From contig NZ_CP128474.1 of NCBI RefSeq assembly GCF_030369635.1, forward strand, positions 3,162,001 through 3,226,000: DNA of 64,000 bases, read 5' to 3'. The DNA is from Microbacterium arborescens. GTDB lineage: Bacteria > Actinomycetota > Actinomycetes > Actinomycetales > Microbacteriaceae. The notes beneath the pieces were generated by a model, which worked only from the letters and a program-made list of their open reading frames with translations, ran no database searches and was not told the DNA's origin. Shown here in pieces: positions 50,413-57,586 of the stretch. Made by a program: the position numbers and the translations under genes. The stretch's first letter is position 1. Each line of letters starts with the position of its first letter.

Positions 50413-51215
50413 TGGATCCGTCACTGCTCATCGGCATCCTGCTGGCCTTCGGCGGCCTGTGGGCGATGATCCAGCTCGAGGGGGCGAGCCTCAACGCCCT
50501 GCTGCTGCCGGCGCCGATGGTGCTGGTGTTCGGAGCGACGATCGCGATCGGGATCGCCGGAGGCACGCTGCGCGATGCCGCGGGCGCCGTGCGCGCGCTG
50601 CCGCGAGCGTTCGTCGGCATCAAGGGCTCCACCGAGGCGCTCATCGACACCGTCGTCGGTTATGCCGAGAAGGCGCGCGCCGAGGGCCTGCTCGCGCTCG
50701 AGAGCGCGGTGGCGGACGAGAAGGACCCGCTGCTGCGCCACGCCCTCCAGAGCATCGCGGACGGCACGGATGCCGAAGACCTCCGCGTCGTCCTCGAAGA
50801 CCGCGTCGCCACCGTCGCCGCGGAGCGCCGCACGGCCTCGCGGTTCTACTCCGCTCTGGGCGGGTACGCCCCGACGGTCGGCATCGTGGGAACGGTCGTC
50901 TCGCTCACCCACGTGCTCGAGTACCTCGACAAGCCCGACCAGCTCGGCCCCCTCATCGCGGCGGCCTTCGTCGCCACCCTGTGGGGCCTGCTGTCAGCGA
51001 ACTTCATCTGGCTGCCGATCGGCACCCGCCTGCAGCGCCTCGCCGAGATCGAGGTCGACCGCATGACGCTCGTGACCGAGGGCATGCTCGCCGTCCAAGC
51101 GGGCAATCCCCCGATGCTCGTCGCCGAGCGCTTGCGCGCCCTCGCCCCCGAGACCAAGCCGGGCCGCGGTCGCGCGAAGGCGACGGCCGACGAGCCCGCG
51201 GACGCCGGGGTATGA
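50412..51215 (+). CDS. motA: Flagellar motor stator protein MotA
   Basis: 267 residues with four membrane helices: two N-terminal (about 4-22 and 32-50) and two C-terminal (YAPTVGIVGTVVSLTHVLEYL and LGPLIAAAFVATLWGLLSANFIWLPI). The cytoplasmic loop between them carries charged residues (KARAEGLLALESAV; ERRTASRFY) that meet FliG. The C-terminal MLVAERLRAL is typical of MotA. It forms the ion channel of the stator with MotB. The stop overlaps motB by 4 bases. Confidence 0.95.
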   Translation: MDPSLLIGILLAFGGLWAMIQLEGASLNALLLPAPMVLVFGATIAIGIAGGTLRDAAGAVRALPRAFVGIKGSTEALIDTVVGYAEKARAEGLLALESAVADEKDPLLRHALQSIADGTDAEDLRVVLEDRVATVAAERRTASRFYSALGGYAPTVGIVGTVVSLTHVLEYLDKPDQLGPLIAAAFVATLWGLLSANFIWLPIGTRLQRLAEIEVDRMTLVTEGMLAVQAGNPPMLVAERLRALAPETKPGRGRAKATADEPADAGV

Positions 51216-52021
51216 GCGCGCCGCGTCGCCGCCGCGTCATGGAGTCCTCGCACGAGGGCCCCGACGAGCGCTGGATGGCGTCGTACCTCGACATGATCAC
51301 CGTGATGATGTGCATGTTCATCGTCATGTTCGCGATGTCCAACGTCGACCAGGAGAAGTTCGAGCAGCTGCGCGCCTCGCTCGCGACGGGGTTCGGTTCG
51401 GAGATCTCCGAGACCCGTGACGTCTCGGAGGGTGTCGTCGTGCCGCCCGAGCTCATCGACGAAGAGGGCGAGGGGTTCGTCGAGACGCCGACCGGGCCGA
51501 CGCCGGCCGAGCAGGAGTACAGCTCGCTCGACGACCTGCGCTCACGACTCGAGGGTGCTCTCGCCGAGCAGGGCCTGGGCGACGCCGCGACCTTCACGAT
51601 CGACGACCGGGGTCTCACGATCGGTCTCGTGAGCGCCGAGACGTTCTTCGACACCAACAGCACCGACCTGAGCGATCGCGCCCGGGCCGTGCTCGACGCC
51701 GCGGGAGCCGTTCTCGCCGCCGACACGCACCTCATCTCGGTCGAGGGTCACGCCGACGCCCGACCCGCCATCGCGCCCTTCGTAGACAACTGGGAGCTCT
51801 CGACCGCGCGGGCCAACGGCGTGCTCGGCTACCTCGTCGACGCGCGCGGCGTGGCCCGCGAGCGCATCAGCTCGGTGGGCTTCGGGTCGTCACGGCCCCT
51901 CGCGGAGGGGTCGAGCGCGGAGGCCCTCGCCCAGAACCGCCGCGTCGACCTCGTCGTGCTCTCGGATGCCGACGCCCAGGTGCGCGGCGAGCTCGCCGGC
52001 CTCGCCGCCGCCGACGGCTGA
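51212..52021 (+). CDS. motB: Flagellar motor stator protein MotB
   Basis: 269 residues. A short basic tail is followed by a single transmembrane helix with the ion-binding Asp27 in SYLDMITVMM, a linker, and a C-terminal OmpA/MotB peptidoglycan-binding domain with FDTNSTDLSDRARAVLDAAG and VEGHADARPAIAPFVDNWELSTARA. It anchors the stator to the wall. Whether protons or sodium drive it cannot be decided here. No fliL follows; a 587-base repeat-rich gap does. Confidence 0.95.
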   Translation: MSAPRRRRVMESSHEGPDERWMASYLDMITVMMCMFIVMFAMSNVDQEKFEQLRASLATGFGSEISETRDVSEGVVVPPELIDEEGEGFVETPTGPTPAEQEYSSLDDLRSRLEGALAEQGLGDAATFTIDDRGLTIGLVSAETFFDTNSTDLSDRARAVLDAAGAVLAADTHLISVEGHADARPAIAPFVDNWELSTARANGVLGYLVDARGVARERISSVGFGSSRPLAEGSSAEALAQNRRVDLVVLSDADAQVRGELAGLAAADG

Positions 52022-52057
52022 CCCCGCGCCGCGCCGTCGCGCTGGCCAGCGCTCACC

Positions 52058-52560
52058 TGGCAGCTCCCACCTCATCCCGGGCCCCGAGCGGGCAGCAACT
52101 GCCAACCCAAAGCCGACGCGCGCCCACACCCAGCATCCAGATGGCAACTCCCGCCCCAAACCGGGCTCTGAGTGGGCAGCCACTGCCAACCCTGGTCCAG
52201 CCCGCGCCCGAACCAGAGCCCTAGCCAGCATCTGCCCGCCAGCTCCCGCCCCAACCGGGCACTGAGTGCAGCACCTGCCAACCCAACCCTGGCGCGCGCC
52301 CGCGGCCAGCGCTCACCTGGCAGCCCCCGCCCCAACCCAGGCTCCGAGCGGGCGCCAACTGCCACCCCAACCCAAGCTCACACCACCCCCAGCACCCAGC
52401 TGGCACCTCCCGCCCCAACCCGGGCCCCGAACGGGCGCGAACTGCCACCCCAACCCAAGCCCACACCACCCCCAGCACCCAGCTGGCACCTCCCGCCCCA
52501 ACCCGGGCCCCGAGCGGGCGCGAACTGCCACCCCAACCCAAGCCCGCGACGCCGAGCGGG
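52058..52560. repeat. Degenerate 80-96 bp minisatellite between motB and fliM
   Basis: Six copies start near 52058, 52142, 52238, 52318, 52401 and 52484 (anchor TGGCA or its equivalent followed by a CTCCCGCCCC-like stretch). The last three are exactly 83 bp apart and the final two almost identical. Each copy has inverted-repeat potential (TGGCA with TGCCA; CCCGC with GCGGG). The C-rich bias and the lack of start signals argue against coding. It fills nearly all of the 587-base gap 52022-52608. Confidence 0.75.
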
Positions 52561-52572
52561 CGCGGCCCGCGC

Positions 52573-52600
52573 CTAACGGAGCCACACGCGTGACCGATAG
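52573..52600 (+). promoter_or_regulatory. Sigma-28 type promoter of the fliM-flhA operon (leaderless)
   Basis: CTAAC (52573-52577), 15 bases, then ACCGATAG (52593-52600). The fliM GTG follows eight bases after the -10, so transcription should begin at or next to the start codon. Confidence 0.72.
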
Positions 52601-52608
52601 TCCCCGCC

Positions 52609-53538
52609 GTGCAGACCGTGCCGATCGCCCCGAGCGCGCGAACCGAGGATGCCGCGACCGCGGCCCCGGAACGCTACGACTTCGGCCGACCCGCGGCACT
52701 GTCGCGTGAGCACACGCGCGCTCTCGCCGGGGCTTTCGACGCCTTCGCGCGTCAGTGGGCGATGCTCCTCGCTGCGAAAGCCCGCGTGCGCGCGCACATC
52801 GCCCTCGAGCGGGTGAGCCTGGAGACCTACGACGAGTACGTCGCGACCGTCCCGCCGACGACGACGCTCGTGCTGTGCTCGGATGCGGCCTCCGACGACC
52901 GCGCCGTCATCGAGTTCCCCCTGCCGTCGGCCCTGTCGTGGATCGTGAAGATGCTCGGTGGCGACGGCTCGCAGCGCCCGGAGGCCCGCGCTCTCACGGC
53001 GATCGAGCAGGCGCTGATCCGGTCGCTCATGGACGAGACCCTCGGGCATCTCCGCACGGCCCTCGGCTCGCTCCTGCCCCGCGAGCTGAGCGTCGGCGCG
53101 GTGCAGTACAACGCCGCCTTCGCCCAGGTCGTCGGCGGTCAGGACCTCGTGGTCGTCGCCCGGTTCTCGATGCGCCTGGCCGACCGCACCGAGACCGCGA
53201 CGATCGCCCTCCCCGCCGCGACGTTGCTCGAACGCCTGTCCGACAGCGCTTCGGCGCCGCGTGCGACGAACGACCCCGGCCTCGTCCGCCGGCACATCGA
53301 GCAGACCCCCGTCGAGGTGACGCTGCGGCTCGCGCCGCGCGCCGTGCGGCCCGCCGAGGTCCTCGACCTCGCGGTCGGCGACGTCATCTCGCTCGCACAC
53401 GCGGCCGAGCGTCCCCTCGATCTCGCCGTCGACGAACACGTCGTCGCATCCGCTGCCATCGGGTCGCACGGCGCGCGCCTCGCGTGCGTCGTGACGGCAT
53501 CCGATCTCTCCCCCGCGCTGTCCGAGGAGTCGTCATGA
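52609..53538 (+). CDS. fliM: Flagellar motor switch protein FliM
   Basis: 309 residues from GTG at 52609. The central CheC-like domain is recognisable by DFGRPAALSREHTRALAGAFDAFARQ at the start, MLGGDGS (the FliM GG-motif), and LTAIEQALIRSLMDETLGHLRTAL. The C-terminal SpoA-like part (TPVEVTLRLAPRAVRPAEVLDLAVGDVISL) joins FliN. The N-terminal CheY-binding motif (EIDALL type) of classical FliM is missing: the first 30 residues are an Ala/Pro-rich tail. It is part of the C-ring. No ribosome-binding site; probably leaderless. Confidence 0.93.
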   Translation: MQTVPIAPSARTEDAATAAPERYDFGRPAALSREHTRALAGAFDAFARQWAMLLAAKARVRAHIALERVSLETYDEYVATVPPTTTLVLCSDAASDDRAVIEFPLPSALSWIVKMLGGDGSQRPEARALTAIEQALIRSLMDETLGHLRTALGSLLPRELSVGAVQYNAAFAQVVGGQDLVVVARFSMRLADRTETATIALPAATLLERLSDSASAPRATNDPGLVRRHIEQTPVEVTLRLAPRAVRPAEVLDLAVGDVISLAHAAERPLDLAVDEHVVASAAIGSHGARLACVVTASDLSPALSEESS

Positions 53539-54185
53539 CCAGCACCACCACCCACGAGGCCGCGGCCGCGGCCGCATTCGCCGACCGGCTGCCCACGGCG
53601 TCGCGCATCACGGCCCGACCCGGCACGAACGCGGGCGAGACCGGCGATGCGGTCATCGTCTCGTCGGTCGGCGACACGAGCGCGGCGCTCGCGGTCGTCG
53701 TGTTCGACGAGTCTGCCCTCGTCGGCGCCGACGCCGGACTGCCGTTGCACGAGCGGCTGCGCGACGCCCTCGACGCCGCCGCGACGGCGTTCGGGCCGAG
53801 CGTGCTCGGCGAGGCCACCATCGGCGACGCCTCGTCGCTCTTCGCGCACCCGGCCGCGCAGGTGTTCGACCTCGTCGACGAGGATGCCCGCGTGATCGGG
53901 CGCCTCGCGGTTCGCGTATCGCACCCCGCCGCGGCCTCGCCTCGTCGCCTGCAGCGCATCGCAGGCGTGGAGATGGAGCTGACGGTCGAGGTCGGCCGCA
54001 CGCGCATGACCGTGCGCGACGTGCTCGACCTCGAGCCCGGCCGCATCATCGAGCTCGATCGCTCGGCGGGCGCGCCCGCCGACGTCAAGCTCAACGGCCG
54101 GCTCATCGCCCACGGCGAGATCGTCGTCGTCGACCAGGACTATGCGGTGCGCATCACGCGGATCATCGAGAACGCGGAGGCCTGA
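53535..54185 (+). CDS. fliN: Flagellar motor switch protein FliN with N-terminal extension
   Basis: 216 residues. The C-terminal 75 residues are the FliN SpoA domain (VEMELTVEVGRTRMTVRDVLDLEPGRIIELDRSAG ... VKLNGRLIAHGEIVVVDQDYAVRITRI). The N-terminal roughly 130 residues form an extra domain (VSSVGDTSAALAVVVFDESALVG ... GPSVLGEATIGD) that may relate to CheC/FliY, but the CheC phosphatase motif is not clear. It completes the C-ring with FliM. The ATG overlaps the fliM stop by 4 bases. Confidence 0.92.
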   Translation: MTSTTTHEAAAAAAFADRLPTASRITARPGTNAGETGDAVIVSSVGDTSAALAVVVFDESALVGADAGLPLHERLRDALDAAATAFGPSVLGEATIGDASSLFAHPAAQVFDLVDEDARVIGRLAVRVSHPAAASPRRLQRIAGVEMELTVEVGRTRMTVRDVLDLEPGRIIELDRSAGAPADVKLNGRLIAHGEIVVVDQDYAVRITRIIENAEA

Positions 54186-54699
54186 CATCGACGATCTGCT
54201 GCTCGCGCTGCGCGTCGTCGTCTCGCTCGGCGTCGTGCTCGGCATCGTGTGGGTGCTGCAGCGCCGCTTCTCGCGGAGCGGCGGCATCGGCGGCCTCGGC
54301 GGTGCGGCGGGCGCCCGGGCGAGAGGCGCGCGGAGCCGGAGGTCGGCACGCTCGGATGCCGTCACCGACATCACCGTCGTCGCCAAGCGCGGCATCGGGC
54401 CGAAGGCGCAGGTCGCCGTGGTCGAGATCGACGGCGCCCGCTACGTGCTCGGCATCACCGAGGGCGGCGTGTCGATGCTCGATCGGATCGACCCTGCCTC
54501 CGATGCCCCGTCACGGGATGCCGAGCACGACGAGCTCGGCACGAGCCGTCCGGCTCTGCGGGATGTCGCGGGCGGCGCGCCCCTGAGCCCGCCGGTGCCC
54601 CTCCTGCGATCGCAGGCCCGCGCCGAACGCACCGCCCGCCCGGCGATCATGACCGCGCGTGATGCCGCACAGGTGCTGCGCCGCGCCCTGGGCGCGTGA
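54142..54699 (+). CDS. fliO: Flagellar biosynthetic protein FliO
   Basis: 185 residues if started at ATG 54142, which overlaps fliN by 44 bases and yields an odd Arg-rich lead with a poorly spaced AGGA. The recognisable protein begins at about DDLLLALRVVVSLGVVLGIVWVLQRRF, the single FliO membrane helix, followed by an Arg-rich linker and the small beta domain ITVVAKRGIGPKAQVAVVEIDGARYVLGIT. A GGAGG ribosome-binding site lies exactly six bases before the in-frame ATC at 54187, so a rare AUC start is possible. FliO helps assemble FliP in the export gate. The stop overlaps the fliP GTG. Confidence 0.82.
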   Translation: MRCASRGSSRTRRPDIDDLLLALRVVVSLGVVLGIVWVLQRRFSRSGGIGGLGGAAGARARGARSRRSARSDAVTDITVVAKRGIGPKAQVAVVEIDGARYVLGITEGGVSMLDRIDPASDAPSRDAEHDELGTSRPALRDVAGGAPLSPPVPLLRSQARAERTARPAIMTARDAAQVLRRALGA

Positions 54700-55430
54700 C
54701 CTTCGGCGGCGCGCTCGGCGCGCTCGTGCTCGTCGCCGCCTCGACGCCGTCGTCGAACGGCGGCATCTCCGTCGACATCAACGGCATCGACGGTACGCCC
54801 TCATCGTCGGTGCTGACGCTGATCGGCATCACGCTGCTGTCGGTCGCCCCGGCGCTGCTGCTCATGATGTCGTCGTTCACGAAGATCTTCGTGGTGCTGG
54901 CGATGACCCGGAACGCGCTGTCGCTGCCCACGATCCCGCCCAACCAGGTGCTCGCGGGCCTCGCCCTGTTCCTGACCCTCTTCGTCATGTGGCCCGTGCT
55001 GACCGAGATCAACACGGTCGCCGTGCAGCCCTACGTCGACGGCTCGCTGACGTTCACCGATGCGGTGGGCGTCGGCACCGACCCGCTGCGCACCTGGATG
55101 CTGTCGTTCACGCGCGAGGAGGACCTCGCCCTGATGACGCGGTTCGCGGGGGCCGAGAACCCCGAGGATCCGGCGAGCGTCCCGATGATCACCCTCATCC
55201 CGGCGTTCATGATCTCCGAGCTGCGTGCGGCCTTCATCATCGGCTTCGTCATCTTCGTGCCGTTCCTCGTCATCGACCTCGTCGTGGCCGCGGCGCTGAT
55301 GTCGATGGGCATGATGATGCTCCCGCCGGTGATGATCTCGCTGCCCTTCAAGATCCTGCTGTTCGTCCTCGTCGACGGGTGGGGACTCATCCTCCGCACC
55401 CTCATGGAGAGTTACGGAGCGGGCGGATGA
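54696..55430 (+). CDS. fliP: Flagellar export gate protein FliP
   Basis: 244 residues. The family core PALLLMMSSFTKIFVVLAMTRNALSLPTIPPNQVLAGLALFLTLFVM and the C-terminal PAFMISELRAAFIIGFVIFVPFLVIDLVVAAALMSMGMMMLPP are unmistakable. A hydrophobic N-terminus (GALGALVLVAAS) may be a cleaved signal as in other FliP proteins. FliP forms the pore ring of the export gate with FliQ and FliR. The GTG start overlaps the fliO stop. Confidence 0.96.
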   Translation: MTFGGALGALVLVAASTPSSNGGISVDINGIDGTPSSSVLTLIGITLLSVAPALLLMMSSFTKIFVVLAMTRNALSLPTIPPNQVLAGLALFLTLFVMWPVLTEINTVAVQPYVDGSLTFTDAVGVGTDPLRTWMLSFTREEDLALMTRFAGAENPEDPASVPMITLIPAFMISELRAAFIIGFVIFVPFLVIDLVVAAALMSMGMMMLPPVMISLPFKILLFVLVDGWGLILRTLMESYGAGG

Positions 55431-55442
55431 CCGGGGGCACGC

Positions 55443-55718
55443 GTGAACCCTGAGGCCGTCCTCGACATCGGCATGGAGGGCGTCGTGCTCGCCGCGAAGC
55501 TGGCCGCGCCCCTGCTGATCACGGCGCTCGTGGTCGGCTTCGCCATCTCGCTCCTGCAGTCGATCACGCAGATCCAGGAGGTCACGCTCTCGTTCGTGCC
55601 GAAGGCCGTCGCCGTCGCGATCGCGCTGGTCGTCTGCGGGCATTGGATGATCGCCGAGGCGATCGCCTTCACCCACACCATGTTCGACCGCATCCCGCAC
55701 CTGCTCTCGGGCGGTTGA
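55443..55718 (+). CDS. fliQ: Flagellar export gate protein FliQ
   Basis: 91 residues with two membrane helices and the motif LLQSITQIQEVTLSFVPKAVAV that is diagnostic of FliQ. It lies 12 bases after fliP and is followed one base later by fliR. Start GTG at 55443. Confidence 0.95.
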   Translation: MNPEAVLDIGMEGVVLAAKLAAPLLITALVVGFAISLLQSITQIQEVTLSFVPKAVAVAIALVVCGHWMIAEAIAFTHTMFDRIPHLLSGG

Positions 55719-55719
55719 G

Positions 55720-56481
55720 ATGCAGCTGCTGCTCGACTTCGCCTGGATCGAGGCCACCGGTCTCGCCGCGGTCCGCACGACCGCGTTCATCTTCATAGCA
55801 CCACCCTTCTCATACGGTGCCTTTCCGGCCCGCATCAAGGCGATGGTCGCGATCGGGGTCGCCCTCGCCCTCAGCGGCACGGTCGCGCCGGGATACGAGA
55901 GCCTCGACACCGGCGCGTTCTTCCTCGCGTTGACCGCACAGGTCGTCACCGGCGCACTGCTCGGCTTCCTCGTGATGACCTGCTTCGCCGTCGTGCAGTC
56001 GGCCGGGGGCCTGATCGACGTCTTCGGCGGGTTCCAGCTCGCGCAGGGCTTCGATCCGCAGATGAACGTCAACGGCGCCCAGTTCACGCGGCTCTTCCAG
56101 ATGATCGCCCTCGCCCTGCTGTTCGCGAGCAACGGCTACCAGCTGATCCTCGCAGGGCTCGCGCGCAGTTTCGCGGCGATTCCCGTCGACGGCGTGCTCG
56201 ACCTCGCTCGCCCGGTCGAGCTGCTCGTCGACACGGCGTCACAGCTGCTCGTCGCCGCGCTCCAGATCGCCGGCCCTCTGCTGCTCGTGCTCTTCCTCGC
56301 CGACATCGCGCTCGGGCTCGTCAGCCGCGTCGCCCCGGCGCTCAACGCGTTCGCTCTCGGCTTCCCGCTGAAGATCATCCTGACGTTCCTCCTCGCCGGC
56401 AGCGTCATCCTCGCCCTGCCGGCTGTCGTCGGGGCGCTCACCGACCAGGCAACCGGGCTGCTGATCGGCGGCACCCGATGA
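55720..56481 (+). CDS. fliR: Flagellar export gate protein FliR
   Basis: 253 residues with about six membrane helices. Family sequence includes RTTAFIFIAPPFSYGAFPARIKAMVAIGVALALSG near the start, GGFQLAQGFDPQMNVNGAQFTRLFQM in the middle, and LNAFALGFPLKIILTFLLAG near the end. It completes the FliP-FliQ-FliR gate. ATG one base after the fliQ stop. Confidence 0.95.
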   Translation: MQLLLDFAWIEATGLAAVRTTAFIFIAPPFSYGAFPARIKAMVAIGVALALSGTVAPGYESLDTGAFFLALTAQVVTGALLGFLVMTCFAVVQSAGGLIDVFGGFQLAQGFDPQMNVNGAQFTRLFQMIALALLFASNGYQLILAGLARSFAAIPVDGVLDLARPVELLVDTASQLLVAALQIAGPLLLVLFLADIALGLVSRVAPALNAFALGFPLKIILTFLLAGSVILALPAVVGALTDQATGLLIGGTR

Positions 56482-56494
56482 ACGGCGGCGTCTC

Positions 56495-57586
56495 ATGAGC
56501 AGCGACAGCGGCGAACGCACCGAGCACGCCAGCCGGCGTCAGCTGCGCGATGCCTATCGCAAGGGCAAGCTCTCGCGCAGCCAGGACCTGTCCGCCTGGC
56601 TCGCCATCGGCACCGTCGCGCTTGTCCTCCCCGCCATGATCGGGGCGGGCGCGGATGCCGGTGCCGCGCAGTTCGTCGAGATCGCCGCGGTCATCCGCAA
56701 CCCCGACCCCGAGCACGCCGTCGCCGTCCTGTCGTCGGCCCTCGGCAGCATCCCGGCCGTCCTCGGCACGGCGCTGCTGGCCGTCGCGCTCGTCGCGATC
56801 CTCGGGTCGGTCGCGCAGGGCGGCATCCACTTGCGCGGCGTGCCGACGCGGTTCGAGCAGTTCAACGTGCTGAACGGCGTCAAACGGCTCTTCGGCGTGC
56901 AGGCGCTGTGGGAGGGTGCGAAGGCACTGCTGAAGACCACCGCGATCGGTCTCGCGCTGTGGTTCGTCGTCGCCGGGCTCATGCCCGTGCTGACGATGAG
57001 TGGCGCGCACCCGATCACGCGGTTGCTCGAGATCGCCTCGAACGTCGTGACCGCACTGCTCATCACCGCGGTCGCGGTCGGCGTGCTGCTGGCCGCGATC
57101 GACGTCCTCGTGGTCATGCGTCGCAACCGCAAGCACACGCGCGTCACCAAGAAGGAAGCGCGCGACGAGCACAAGAACTCCGAGGGCGACCCGCTCATCC
57201 GCGGCCAGCGCCGCGCCCGCCAGATGGCGATGAGCCGCAACCGCATGATCGCCGCCGTCGGCGACGCGGATGTCGTGCTCGTGAACCCCACGCACATCGC
57301 GGTCGCCCTTCGCTACGAGCCGGGCAAATCGGCACCGCGGGTCGTGGCGAAGGGCCAGGGCCTCATCGCCGAACGCATCCGCGAGCGAGCCCATGAGGCC
57401 GGCGTCCCCCTCGTCCGCGACATCCCGCTCGCCCGCGCCCTGCACGGCGCGTGCGAGCTCGGACAGGAGATCCCGGGTGATCTCTACACCGCCGTCGCCC
57501 GCGTGCTCGTCTTCGTCGACGGGCTCAAGCGCCGCGGCGCTGCGCGCGGCGTTCACACCGTTCCCGAGAGGAAGGCACCCCGATGA
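56495..57586 (+). CDS. flhB: Flagellar export switch protein FlhB
   Basis: 363 residues. The N-terminal cytoplasmic helix (TEHASRRQLRDAYRKGKLSRSQDLS), four membrane helices (about 30-215), the linker KKEARDEHKNSEGDP and the autocleavage motif NPTH (264-267) in VLVNPTHIAVALRYEPG are all present. It recognises substrates and, after self-cleavage triggered with FliK, changes export from hook to filament type. ATG 13 bases after fliR; the stop overlaps flhA. Confidence 0.95.
   Translation: MSSDSGERTEHASRRQLRDAYRKGKLSRSQDLSAWLAIGTVALVLPAMIGAGADAGAAQFVEIAAVIRNPDPEHAVAVLSSALGSIPAVLGTALLAVALVAILGSVAQGGIHLRGVPTRFEQFNVLNGVKRLFGVQALWEGAKALLKTTAIGLALWFVVAGLMPVLTMSGAHPITRLLEIASNVVTALLITAVAVGVLLAAIDVLVVMRRNRKHTRVTKKEARDEHKNSEGDPLIRGQRRARQMAMSRNRMIAAVGDADVVLVNPTHIAVALRYEPGKSAPRVVAKGQGLIAERIRERAHEAGVPLVRDIPLARALHGACELGQEIPGDLYTAVARVLVFVDGLKRRGAARGVHTVPERKAPR

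Noticed and set aside
52058..52560. CRISPR array
   Set aside because: The repeats are contiguous degenerate units of 80-96 bp without unique spacers, and no cas gene is near.
52072..52709. Several overlapping Pro/Thr-rich open frames between motB and fliM
   Set aside because: They are produced by the 83-bp repeat, exist in several frames at once, and lack ribosome-binding sites.
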